From positions 20,701,501-20,765,500 of the forward strand of contig CATNEN010000039.1 in the NCBI GenBank assembly GCA_950097015.1: 64,000 bases of DNA, given 5' to 3'. Position 1 is the stretch's first letter; each line of letters begins with the position of its first letter. The stretch is from Macrostomum hystrix (lineage: Eukaryota > Platyhelminthes > Macrostomidae). Positions 22,843-34,300 of the stretch are shown here, piece after piece. The notes under the pieces were generated by a model. That model searched no databases and was not told the DNA's origin. It saw only the letters and a program-made list of their open reading frames with translations. The translations under genes and the position numbers were made by a program.

Positions 22843-25800
22843 ATGAATCGGTTAGCGCAGCTATCGATTCTTCTAGCTGCCGCCGTGGCCACCGCCTCAG
22901 CCGCTGCTGCGGCAGTCAACAGCATCCCGAATGCGGAGCTCAGCTACAATGGACAGGAGCTGCAGTTCTCATTCCCCAGTGAGCACAGGAGATTGCCTTG
23001 TAGACCTGTACAATCCCCTTTGTAGACGTGTACAATTGCCCTTGTAGACCTGTTCGATCCCCTTTTTAGCTCTGTACAATCGCCCTTGTAGACTTGTACG
23101 ATCCCCTTTGTAGACCTGTACAATCGCCCTTGTAGACTTGTACGATCCCCTTTGTAGACCTGTACAATCCCCTTGCAGATCTGTTCAATCCCGCCTTTAA
23201 ATTAACGTGATGCGCATTCCATACTACTAACTTCGAATTTTATAATCAGTAGTCAACGCGAGGATTACTCATCGCTTTTAGGCAGCGGTGTGAGTCTAAT
23301 TGGCCTGCACTATTCCATCAACAAGCTGGTCAACGGTGTCGAGGCCGGCGAGGTTAATGTCGACCTTCGCGACTCCGTCAACAACCAGCTGGTGCACAAA
23401 CAGCGGGTGGCCCTGAAGGACGGCGACTTCGTCTCCTACTGGTACGTGGCCATTGTGAATGGTCAGGGCTATCAACGCACTGGACAGCGCTGGGAGTACA
23501 AGACGGCACCGCCGACTACCACAACGGCGCGTCCGGCGCCAACCACCACCTCTAAACCAGCACCGACTCAGGGTCCCCCGGCTACACAGGGTCCCCCGGC
23601 TACTCAAGGTCCCCCGGCTACTCAAGGTCCCCCGGCTACTCAAGGTCCGCCTGTGACTGGCGGTCCGGTGCCGCCGACTTCCGCGCCACCGGCCGGTTAG
23701 TAAACTGCGATATGTATCGAAATTCATTCTGTGTCTAGCATTGTGCCAAAATCTCTTGATCCTTTGTTCGCCAACAAAAGATCCCCATAATGATTTGTTC
23801 CCAAACTAAAGATCCCCGTAATTCCTTCCTCCCAAACTAATGATCCCACAATCGTTTGTCTGAAACCAAATTATCCCATGATCTTCACCAACCAAATATC
23901 GAATGATCATCGGATCCTAAAACACAGATCCCATGATCTTCTCCGGGATCTTCTCAAGGATCCCATGTTCCTCTGTTCCCCAACACAGATCCTGAAATCA
24001 GTTGAAATATATTCTGCTGTTTGCCATCATTGTAGAGAAGTGCACCAGCTACCCCTGCTTGGTGTTCGAGGATAACTTCGACTTCCTGGACTTCAGCAAG
24101 TGGGAACATGAAATCACAGCTGGAGGCGGTGGTGTGAGTTCTGAAATGAATGATTCCTAAACAAAAGATTCCCAGAATTCTGTTTGCTTGCCTTCTTGCT
24201 TAAATCCGATCTCTTATTCCTAAATCCCATCTCTTCTCCGTCAGATCCCATCTCTTCTCCGTCAGATCCCATCTCTTCTCCGTCAGATCCCATCTCTTCT
24301 CCGTCAGATCCCATCTCTTCTCCGTCAGATCCCATCTCTTCTCCGTCAGATCCCATCTCTTCTCCGTCAAATCCCTTATTCATTCCGTCAGCAATAAACT
24401 CCTCTATTTGTCCTTATCCCCCCAAACCTTGGCATCCCACAGAACTGGGAGTTCCAGTACTACCACAACAACCGACGAAACAGTTTTACCCGCGACGGCA
24501 AGCTATTCATCAAGCCGACTCTGACCGCCGAGGATCGCGGCGAAGAGTTTATTCGCAATGGCCACCTGGAGCTGTGGGGTAGCTCGCCGGCAAACATGTG
24601 CACCGGCAACCAGTGGTGGGGCTGCTCCAGGGCGGCTGGCGGTGGTAACATTGTCAATCCGATTCAGTCAGCCCGACTGCGGACCGTTAACACCTTTGCG
24701 TTCCGCTATGGACGGATTGAGGTTAGCGTCTGCCCACCCACTATGTGATAAGAGCCAGTGTGAATTAGGACAGGTGAGAGAGATAAGAGCCGGTGTGAAT
24801 TGGGACAGGAGAGAGATAAGAGCCGGTGTGAATTGGGACAGGTGAGAGAGATAAGAGCCGGTGTGAATTGGGACAGGTGAAAGAGATAAGAGCCGGTGTG
24901 AATTGGGACAGGAGAGAGAGATAAGAGCCGGTGTGAATTGGGACAGGTGAGAGAGATAAGAGCCGGTGTGAATTGTGCCAGGTGAGAGAGATAATTGAGC
25001 CGGTGTGAATTGGGACAGGTGAGAGATATAATAACAGGTGTGATATTTGTCTCGCGAGACAGATAAAAGTGACAGGAGAGAAGGCATTGTCAATCACCCG
25101 CAGGTGGAGGCCAAGATGCCCACCGGTGACTGGATCTGGCCGGCCATCTGGATGCTGCCTCGGCGCAACGAGTACGGCGAGTGGCCGGCCTCCGGCGAGA
25201 TCGACTTGGTTGAGGCCCGCGGCAATCGCAACCTGCGCGGACCGGACGGTACCAGCGCCGGCGTCGACCAGATGGGCATGACCCTCCACTGGGGCCCCAA
25301 GTGGCCTTTCAACGGCTATCCCAAGACTCACGCTGTCAAGTGAGATGAGGCTACAATTTACTGCTAACATTATCCCCATCTCCCATGCAGTCTCCCACAC
25401 CTCCCATTCTCCTCCTCTACATTACAGTCTCAACCACCTTACAGTCTACCCTACCTCACAGTCTCTTCCATTCCCCATTCTCCCCAACCTACTATTCTCC
25501 CCAATCTCCCATTCTCCCCAATCTCCCATTCTCCCCAATCTCCCATTCTCCTCAATCTCCCATTCTCCCCAAACTCCCATTCTCCTCAATCTTCCATTCC
25601 CCCCAATCTCCTATTCTCCCCATTCTCCCATTCTCCCATTCTCCCCAAACTCCCATTCTCCTCAATCTTCCATTCTCCCCAATCTCCTATTCTCCCCATT
25701 CTCCCATTCTACCATTCTCCCCAATCCCCCATTCTCCTATTCTCCCAGTCTCCCCACCTTACAGCCCCCCATTATAGCCGGCCAATTATCTGCAGCTAAT

Positions 25801-26471
25801 TATTCGCTCTTTTATTAAACTTTTTCTAGGAACCTCAGCGGCGGCAAGACTTTTGGAACCGACTTTCACAAGTACCAGCTTGAGTGGGGACCGGAGATTG
25901 GTCTTGTGTAAGTCTGCGCTTGCGGCTGTGTATTTATTCTGAATTACATTTTTATTTCGTATCTCAGATTTATCTATATCACAAACAGTCACAGACAGTC
26001 TGATTGTCACAGACAATCTAATCGTCTAACTATCTACTAAACTGACTTCATTAATATCCAAATCGCCACCCTTCGAAATTCAGTTTCTCCCTGGACGGTG
26101 AGCACATCTTGACCGTCAATCCGCCGGAGGGCTTCTGGGAATTCGGCAAGGAGATCTGGGTGGACGAGAAGACCAAGCAGCCGCTTGATGAGGCCGCCTG
26201 GAACCCGTGGAAGTACAGCGGCGGAGCTACCCGATTGGCACCGTTCGACCGGCCCTTCTATATAATCATGAACGTGGCCGTCGGCGGTGTCAATTACTTC
26301 GGTGACGAATTGATCAACTCGCCCTACCCGAAGCCGTGGCGCAACAACGACGGCAACGCTATGGGCAACTTTTACAACGCTAAGCACCTGTGGCTGCCAA
26401 CCTGGAAAGATGAGAACGACGAGACCGCAATGCAGGTCAACTACGTGCGCGTCTGGAAGCTGCAACCCTGA
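22843..26471 (+). CDS. Secreted CBM39-GH16 beta-1,3-glucanase / GNBP-like protein, complete
   Basis: Seven exons join in frame to 542 residues: 22843-22978, 23282-23695, 24036-24133, 24443-24721, 25104-25339, 25830-25907, 26084-26471. An N-terminal signal peptide (MNRLAQLSILLAAAVATASA) precedes a CBM39-type beta-glucan-binding domain (LIGLHYSINKLVNG to WYVAIVNGQGYQ). A Thr/Pro linker with TQGPPA repeats follows, then the GH16 domain (FEDNFDFLDFSKWEHE, WPAIWMLP). The catalytic signature GEIDLVEARGN keeps all three acidic residues of ExDxxE, so it should hydrolyse beta-1,3-glucan; insect GNBPs that only bind have often lost them. Likely roles, by family, are digestion of laminarin-like glucans or sensing of fungal/bacterial glucan. 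Introns 1, 3, 4 and 5 carry minisatellites. The frame that appears to stop at 23698 is read-through of a GTTAGT donor. Confidence 0.92.
22985..23190. repeat. About 33-bp repeat in GH16 intron 1
   Basis: Six irregular copies of CCTTTGTAGACCTGTACAAT alternating with CGCCCTTGTAGAC. It starts only a few bases after the donor GTGAGC. Confidence 0.88.
24226..24372. repeat. 21-bp minisatellite in GH16 intron 3
   Basis: Seven near-identical copies with core CCCATCTCTTCTCCGTCAGA. Each contains TCTTCTCCGTCAG, a good 3' splice-site look-alike in gene orientation. Confidence 0.93.
24765..25035. repeat. About 36-bp minisatellite in GH16 intron 4
   Basis: Eight copies with cores GAGAGATAAGAGCCGGTGTG and AATTGGGACAGGTGAGAG. 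Most units contain CAGGTGAGA, a stronger 5' splice-site match than the true donor GAG|GTTAGC of this intron. Confidence 0.93.
25470..25765. repeat. CCCATTCTCCCCAATCT repeat in GH16 intron 5
   Basis: About 17 copies of CTCCCCAATCTCCCATT and shorter variants; pyrimidine-rich in gene orientation. It shares the CCCATTCTCCC core with introns of the LRRC74-like, Fos-like and NCBP2 genes. Confidence 0.9.
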
Positions 26472-27181
26472 ACTGCCTGCTGAGCATTCTTGATCGAAGG
26501 TCAAGACCAATATTGCTCAAGGGTTGATCCTCATTGCAGCGGTGTAACGTGTGTTTGAGTTTATTTTAGTAAATATACGATTATATTCGACTGTGTTAGA
26601 GGTATGGGCCAGTTTAAATTATATGCGTAACATAACTTATTTGTTCCTTACGTTTCTTGATCTTTTGTTGATCGAATAGTATTAATATAAAGAATAAACT
26701 TCGTTGGAAAATAATTAAAGTTTCTTATTAAGATCGAGGAGGTGAAAATGCATCTTTCTATGCATGAGAGCTTGCCAGGCCCCAGTCTTGATTCCAAAAG
26801 GGCTTCGATACTTCTCCTCTCTTTGTACATCTTGTGATAATACTCGTACTTTCAAGGACTTCTAAACAACACTGCTGTTTAGTAGTCCGTGAATCGTTTT
26901 CAATGAATGCATGAGGTAAAAAAATTACAATATACATACGCGCGCTCGTATACAATTACTATTTTATTGTACTCTTACGTGCAGTTTTACAGAATATGAA
27001 TTTTACAAATGCAGTAACTAAATTTCCTGCAGAACGTATAGTCACACGTAGAATTGTTCCACAACATAAAACACAATTTACCACAACATTTACCACAACA
27101 TCAACTAGTAGAAAAGTTGTTTTCCATTTGTGGCGAACGAGTTTAAAAAAAGTGGGTTTATAGCGAGTCGCTAGTGAAACG
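26472..27181. other. Intergenic between GH16 and the MITE
   Basis: AT-rich 3' flank of GH16. AATAAACTT at 26692-26700 could serve polyadenylation but is about 220 bp past the stop. No gene seen. Confidence 0.4.
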
Positions 27182-27787
27182 CACAGATACTATATTAACT
27201 AGATAGTTCACTTCCATTTACTTATGTTGTTAAATATTTTAGCTACTTTCTGTTCGGTAGCAAGTAAAGAATATGGCTTGTATTTTTTGTAAGGATGAAC
27301 AAATCAAGTGGTTTAAAGATTGCAACAACGAGAACGAGAAAGAGAGAGTCACATGACCCATACGACTCTGTTATCAGTTCAAGAAAATGTACATTGGTTT
27401 GGTCCCTCAGGGCTCACAGTCAGTAAGCCTCACAGAGCAATTAAGTGGGGTAGAGGAGTGACGGGGGTAGAGTTTGTGTGGAAAGGCGCGGCGCGATTGA
27501 TAGTGAGGAGAGGAAGGAAGGAAAGGGAGTGAGAGGGGCAGACCAAATGGACCAATAGGAAGTTAAGAGGGATGGAAAATAAGATCGCACACAGCCAGCG
27601 TAGGGGGTGGGGGTTATCGACAGAATATCATCTTAAAGCGAAGTTAAATTCATACACCAAAACAGCGACATGTTAGCAACAGCCACAGATACTATATTAA
27701 CTTAGTATATAGTATAGTATAGTATATAGTATAGTATAGTATAGTATATAGTATATAGTATATAGTATAGTTAATATAGTATCTGTG
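27182..27787. mobile_element. Non-autonomous DNA transposon, 8-bp TSD, member 1
   Basis: A 606-bp element bounded by GTGAAACG target-site duplications (27174-27181 and 27788-27795). Terminal inverted repeats read CACAGATACTATATTAAC. A second internal copy of the terminus at 27685, followed by a TATAG-rich stretch, makes the right 100 bp a palindrome. No transposase frame. The termini match those of the element at 37701-38034, so these are one family. An 8-bp TSD fits hAT or P superfamilies; the CACAG ends are not a textbook hAT terminus. Confidence 0.85.
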
Positions 27788-27795
27788 GTGAAACG

Positions 27796-28381
27796 TGAGT
27801 TATCAAATGGGCTTGAATGTTCTGAGGAATTGAATGCACTCTGCTACACTAAGTTATTTCCACTAGATAAAAAAATTCTCATTTATAAACATAAAACAGA
27901 ATGCACCATTTTATTTTCATAGAAGCGTTCAACTTTTGTTTTGTTTAAACAATTGGAATCCGATAAAATATTGCGTGCGTGCACACAAGTAGTTCTGGAA
28001 TCCTAAACACGTAACTTAGGGCTTGCGCGGAAAACACATCTACAATTCTAACATCTGTGTGTTAGTATTCGTTTCGCTGACTGAAATAACGTTACACAAC
28101 AGCGCCTTCTATATAGCAGAATAGAAACTTCTCATTCCCTTTTTTATTGATTGGGCCCTTATTTAGTTCAAGTTATTCCAGGTTGAGGTTGGTTGGCAGG
28201 CAGGACACCTTCGCCTTCCACCTTATAAGCTTGTTTTTTACTGTGGCTACAACTCCCTCAAAATTATTGTAGGCTGTCAATTTAGATAATTGCATTTTGC
28301 TGGCTATTTAGACATAGTCTAGTAAATTTCAGGTTTTCACAAAAGAAAGCACTTTTGTAACTTTTCTATCCATATTTTAAA
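27796..28381 (+). other. NCBP2 upstream region
   Basis: Probable promoter and leader of the NCBP2 gene. No TATA box near the start and no other gene seen. Confidence 0.4.
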
Positions 28382-31300
28382 ATGCCAAAGAGAAAATACT
28401 TTGATACTTCAAAAGCAGTTCGTCTGAGCACTTATCGAGATCAACATTTTAAGGTAAATTAACTTGTTAGCATGCCTAGCCATGTCAAATTAAGCAAAAA
28501 ATTCTAGGTAGCACTAGAAAAGCTCAGCCACTGCTCAGACTGTCTGAGCAGTGTCTCATATTATGCCATTTGAGTTGTTTGTTTCTTATTAGTCATATTT
28601 TTTTTTACTTTTACTCTTAGTTTTATTTTTAAAATGTTTAAACTGTCTTTATAAAATCAATTTGAATACAACATGCAAAAGTAGAGGATTGCCAATATTG
28701 CTATATTGCAATTTAGTATTTTGTGTCCTTCTGAATTAGGCCTAGCTATTTTAGATACACATACACTGGAAAAATATAGGGGCAGGGGGACCAAGCTTAT
28801 TTTTCACCAAAATGCCTGCCTCTTTGTGCCCCATTCAGAATATCCTAGTTGCCCCATCAGTGGCACAACCAGGATTTTCTTAAGGTGGGTGCGGAGCAGA
28901 CCAGCAGCTTCTACGAGTGCATCTGTTGACTATTGGATTATGGATAGGGTAATGTATCATCAACCAAACAAGAATATGGATTTTTTAACTTCAAACCTAA
29001 GCTACAGATTTTCTATTTAAGATATGATTATAAATCAAAAGCCAAGTTATAGAAAACATTTATAACTTTTGTAGCAGCTGTTCTTGCTGTGTGATTTCTA
29101 TTTGCCCTAATTTCTATGATTTGTATTTTAGTCTCACGTGAGTAACATGTTACCTATGGTAGCTGAATGTGCCCGAGCGGTAGGGCACTCCTTAATATTC
29201 TAATTCCAGTCTTCCGGGGCTTTGCGCAGTGGATTGAAGTTGCCCAGTAGTTACGATCAGTAGACTGTAGGGGTAAGAATTTCTTCTTAATACAGTCGGG
29301 AATTGTATATTTATACCTTACTGATCATACATTACTTATGATTTCAGTATAGTTATCTGTCTCGAGTAATATACTCTAAAAAATAAGGCAATACGCCTTA
29401 ATTATATCAACAATACATTGATAGGGTAATGTATCATCAACCGAACAGTGTATCTTCAAAACCGAACAAGAATTTTGACTCCTTCCTTGGTCTCGTGCAA
29501 GACAGAAACAAGCTATTGTGTTTCACAAGAACAACTAATTTGAAAGTTGAAGAAATTATCTACAAGCTGAGGCATGATGTGCAATGAAGCATTAAGAGGA
29601 AAGAAAGATATAGATGTTTCAGTATAAATTTTTATTGCAAAAGCATACTTTTTAACAACATTTTTTCAGTATGTACTTTAGACGAAGATTGTATGTGGTT
29701 GCTTGCCAATTAAATGACCATAAATGTAGTTATTTATAGAACATGAAAAATGCTTTCAAATGACATAATTCATGATAGTTCACTCCTTAAAATAAGATTA
29801 AACCACTCACTCAAATTATAGAACCAAACATCAAATTCTCTGTTTGGTTTGAAGATACATAAAAATCATGTTTGAAATTTGACAAAATAGCAAAAGCAGA
29901 TACTTTTTAGAAAGATGTAACTGTTTTCTATAACTTGGCTTTTGATTTATCATCATATCTTAAATAGAAAATCTGTAGCTTAAGTTTGAAGTTAAAAAAA
30001 TACACATTCTTGTTTGGTTGATGATACATTACCCTATACCTTATCAGTTATTTAGAACTAGTACAGTTCAAATTTGGATAGAACTAATACAGCTCTAATC
30101 CCCTTTGAAATAATTGACTCAACATTATTAATTTAAAGAACAGTTATTGGTACATGGCCTTTTTGCTCTAAATGATTTGAGCGCCAAGCGAGAGCGTATA
30201 TTTTGACGATGTAAAACTCCCTCCTATTTATATAAAATAATTGAGGTGGTGGGAAAGTAAAACAAATGTTGTGACAAAATTCTTTTTTTAAAGGAAACTA
30301 CTAATTATTATATGGAAAATAAAAACGTTTAGCATACTAATAGGATACATTTCATGATATAATTCGTTGACAAAATTTATTTACATCAAAAGGTTTTAAA
30401 ACAATACAAATAAAATTCTATCTATCTCAACTGGCTTCCCTTAAGATGATTTAAAAAAAAAAGTGAAAAAATATCAAACACATGAAAGCATAAAAATAAA
30501 AGCATAAGAGGTATAGATACAAGGGATAGGCACAATGGATAAAAAAAGGAATATGGAAGTATAAAACATATGCCGAACCGGCTGGGTGAAACGAGGGCCA
30601 AGCAAGGTAAGTCGCAAAAACCAATCGACCAAGCGCAAAAAAAACAAAGGGGGGACCAAGGGACAAAAAAGGAAGGCGTGAAGAAAAGGAAAAAGGGGAG
30701 AGAAAAAGAGAGCAAATGAGAGCAAACTAAGTCATAAATAGAGCAATGAAACAAACTAAGTCGCAAATGAGAGCAAAAACTAAGTCGCATGGCCAGCTAA
30801 GATTTGGGAGGTTGCACATGTACGAGTTGCGCTGTAACTTGTGAATTACCGGCGTAATTTCCTACCGGCTTTGGTGGCGGCCGCTTATCTTCGTATCAGC
30901 CAGTCCTTAGATAGTTTTAATAGTGCAATTTGGCGCTTTAGCTGCTGTTGTTAGCTTTCCTCCAAGGTATGCAATAGCACACCATAATCTTCGCCCATAT
31001 TAATTGATAGTATTTTTGATGAGTTTGCCTTAATTTGTTGTCTTAGATCTCTTTGTGGCAGCTTTCTTGGGTCATGCGATGGTGAAGCGGACTTGATTGA
31101 TGGAACCGGATATACTGGTTTCTTCGTTGGTGGTGGTAATTCCAGTGGCTGAGGCTTTTGCCATTTGCGAGTTGTTTTTGGTGGAGCCCGCCAGGTTGAC
31201 TGAGTTAATAATGTTCTGGGCTTGGCACCTTCAGAGTGGCGATTCATTACTTCCTTAGGTATTACCACAAGAGCATTTGCCTGTAGGCGTAATAATTTGT

Positions 31301-34300
31301 GCTTGTCGGTGGTTGGTTTTGTTGGTTTTGTAACCATGGATGCCAGTCTCTTCCTTCTGGCATCACTGTGGTATCACTGCAGGCTTCTGTGTGGGCAGAT
31401 TGTTGCTCGCCTTAACCGCCTGAAGGACGGTGGGTAGCAGTTGTGGTTTCTGCAAGGCTGTTGGCATGGCAGGCGCAGCACGCACCTCCGGCCCATCTCG
31501 TTTGGTTGGTTTTCTTGCTGTGCCTAAGGGCTTAGGTCGAGTTTGCTGTTTCTCAGGTGCCTCATTTTCCGATCCTTTCTCCCAAACTTTGGCGACGTTA
31601 TCATTATCATATCACTAATACCTAATATAATATCACTAATATCGTAGGATACATTTCGTGATATAATTCGTTGACAAAATTTATTTACATCAAAAGGTTT
31701 TAAAACAATACAAATAAAATTCTATCTGTCTCACTTTCTAAAAATTATATGCTTTTGCTATTTTTTCAAATAGGAAAAATGTTTTTCATCTAGAACCAAA
31801 CAATGATTTTCATATATCTTCAAACTGAACAGAGAATTTGATGTTCGGTTTTACAATTTGAGTGAGTGGTTTAATCTTATTTTAAGGAGTGAACTATCAT
31901 GAATTATGTCATTTGAAAGCATTTTCATGCTCTATAAATAACTACATTTATGGTCATTTAATTTTAAAGCAACCACATACAATCTTAGTCTAAAGTACAT
32001 GCTGATAAAATGTTGTTAAAGTATGCTTTTGTGATAAAAATTTCTACTGAAATGTCCATATCTTTCCTTCCTTTTAATGCTTCATTGCATGTCATGCCTC
32101 AGCTTATAGATAATTTCTTTGACTTTGAAGTGTTACAATTTAATCTATGCTATTTTTATATCTGTGCGCTTACAGAGACTAGGGAATATGCAGCTTTTCC
32201 TCCTGCGCGAGGATGCGTTTGCAGGAGCTCTATGATTAGCCTAGAGACTCCTGCCCTATGGCAGCCTTTGGCCAGATGAGTATAAAAGCACTTACACTGA
32301 GAGAAAGTAGCCCGACCATCCCGTCTGCCCGACCGTCCCGCCCGCCCGTTCCTTCTTCTCTTGCAATACTATTCAATCTCCTAGCTAGATCCGATATCTC
32401 TTAGTCGCTAGCCATTGCTATCCCTGGCTAGCTCCTATAAGATCCAGATAATTAAAAATACTGCATTGAAATTGGAATTGTGATTCCTGGAAACTCCACC
32501 CAGATTTTATCTTGAACCCTTTTCCATATCTTGGTTACCGACCATACATGCGCAACACCCGGCAGACCCGGCCGAACCGGCCAGGTGAAACGAGGGCCAA
32601 GCAAGGTAAGTCGCAAAAACCAATCGACCAAGCGCAAAAAAATCAAAGGGGGGACCAAGGGACAAAAAAGGAAGGCGTGAAGAAAAGGAAAAAGGGGAGA
32701 GAAAAAGAGCAAATGAGAGCAAACTAAGTCGTAATTAGAGCAATGAAACGAACTAAGTCGCAAATGAGAGCAAAAACTAAGTCGCACGGCCGGCTAAGAT
32801 TTGGGAGGTTGCGCATATATGTTACAGACTCAGGATCCGTGAGTAACAATCAAATACTTGTGCTTGGGAATTACCTTCTCTCAGTGATTGTATTAATTTT
32901 AGTAATTTATAGTGAGTTGTCATCTTTTAATTGTTTGCCTTAAGACCATCAAAATATAATCCAATTCAGAGTATAAGACCGAAAGTGAGTGCAACATTAG
33001 GAAAAGATAGTCGATTTCCTACGCCTCCTCATTTCTTAGAAATAGCCGTGTACAATTGGCTTTTGTCAAAGACAACTAGTAAAGATAATAAGAATACTCA
33101 TTAAGCTAGACATTGATAGACCAGAGGCAAATCTAAGATATTTCACTGGTTCCCTGACTGGGAGTCGATGTTTAAATTAGAATTTAAATTAGTTTTAAAT
33201 TAGTTGTTCTGTGAAACACAATAGCTTGTTTCTGTCTTACATGAGACCAAGGAAGGAGTTAAAATTCTTGTTCGGTTTTGAAGATACACTGTTCGGTTCG
33301 GTTGATGATACATTACCCTACAGTACAAACAGAACAGTCTCTTGAAGTTTGTGAATTGTGACCAATTATAAACAAACACAAAATGCCAAATGGTCAGGAA
33401 ATCAAGGGTGATGAATGAAAAATTGCTAGTATAGTATTTGTCATGCTATCTCAGCCTAGAGACATCCAAACTCAGCCAGTCCCATTCCGCAATGCGTTTT
33501 TTTGGCTCGAGCTAGTCAACTTTTACCATAGACATGCTTCTTAAGGCCATGCTATCTCAGCCTGGGACATGCAATCTCAGCCAATATAGATTTCAATTGC
33601 AAACAGATCTCAATGCTATCATTTCTGTAACGTGACATGAAATGGCAACAAACAGCAATGAATGAACGCAACAAGAAAAGTCAGTAAGGGTACGCAACAA
33701 CGGACAAAGTCAGTAAGACGCTCAGTGCTCAGCCTAGTTGAAAGGCTGCTCTGCGATACACTGCGGGAAGTTCCGATTGCAGTGAATCTCCCATCTGGCC
33801 ACCTTTAGCGGCGTCACAGCATCTAGCGCGACTCGGCCCACTCGCTCCAAGAGAATGAGGCGCCAAGCTTCGCAGGTGACCCCATCGGGTCGGCCACCAG
33901 CCTCTTCCTCCACCAGTGCAGGGTCAGCTAGCTGCAGCTTGATCGAGGCCTTCACTGCGCTGTGGGCCATTTCGCAGGGGTTTAGAAAAGGTGAGTAGGC
34001 GGGCAACAGATGAAGCTCAAACTGGTGGCGATGCTGCTCCGGCACTGCCACACCACGGTGAAAGGTGGGGCCATCGCAGACAATGACGACTCTGGCATTG
34101 CCGATCTGCGGGACAACTTGTTCAACAAGGTCGTTGACGAAGTGCTGAAATCTCTCCTTCGTCTGGCCTCCCCTGAAAAACTCGCTCTTCACCAGCCCCA
34201 AAGCGGAAGACACGGCCAGGCAGATCGAGAGATTTGGACCCCTCTGGGTCGGGCATCGGCGCCTCACTGGCTGACCCCGTCGTGACCACCCTTGCGATCT

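Larger units (their letters stand above)
30340..31735. repeat. 93-bp direct repeats flanking a 1.2-kb block
   Basis: 30340-30432 and 31645-31737 are about 95% identical in the same orientation (core ATAATTCGTTGACAAAATTT). They bracket a block holding a fragment like the LTR at 32131 and a proline-rich minus-strand open frame. They could reflect unequal recombination or long target duplication. Confidence 0.7.
28949..33321. mobile_element. Nest of TA-flanked inverted-repeat elements in NCBP2 intron 1
   Basis: Four copies of a terminus TAGGGTAATGTATCATCAAC are present: plus orientation at about 28948 and 29411, minus at about 30037 and 33321. The 29411/33321 pair has arms of several hundred bases matching as reverse complements: 29411-29905 against 31735-32125 plus 33195-33321, the right arm being split by an LTR insertion. 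The 28948/30037 pair also shares about 120 bp. The two pairs overlap rather than nest cleanly. A TA next to every terminus suggests Tc1/mariner-type target sites. No transposase is visible, so all are non-autonomous or gutted copies. Confidence 0.75.

Noticed and set aside
23296-23727. Minus-strand frame of 143 codons
   Set aside because: Antisense shadow of GH16 exon 2 (CBM39 and Thr/Pro linker).
29163-29240. tRNA-Ser/Leu-like head (GTGCCCGAGCGGTAGGGC)
   Set aside because: No B box or stem pairing found; at most a truncated SINE head, too weak to annotate.
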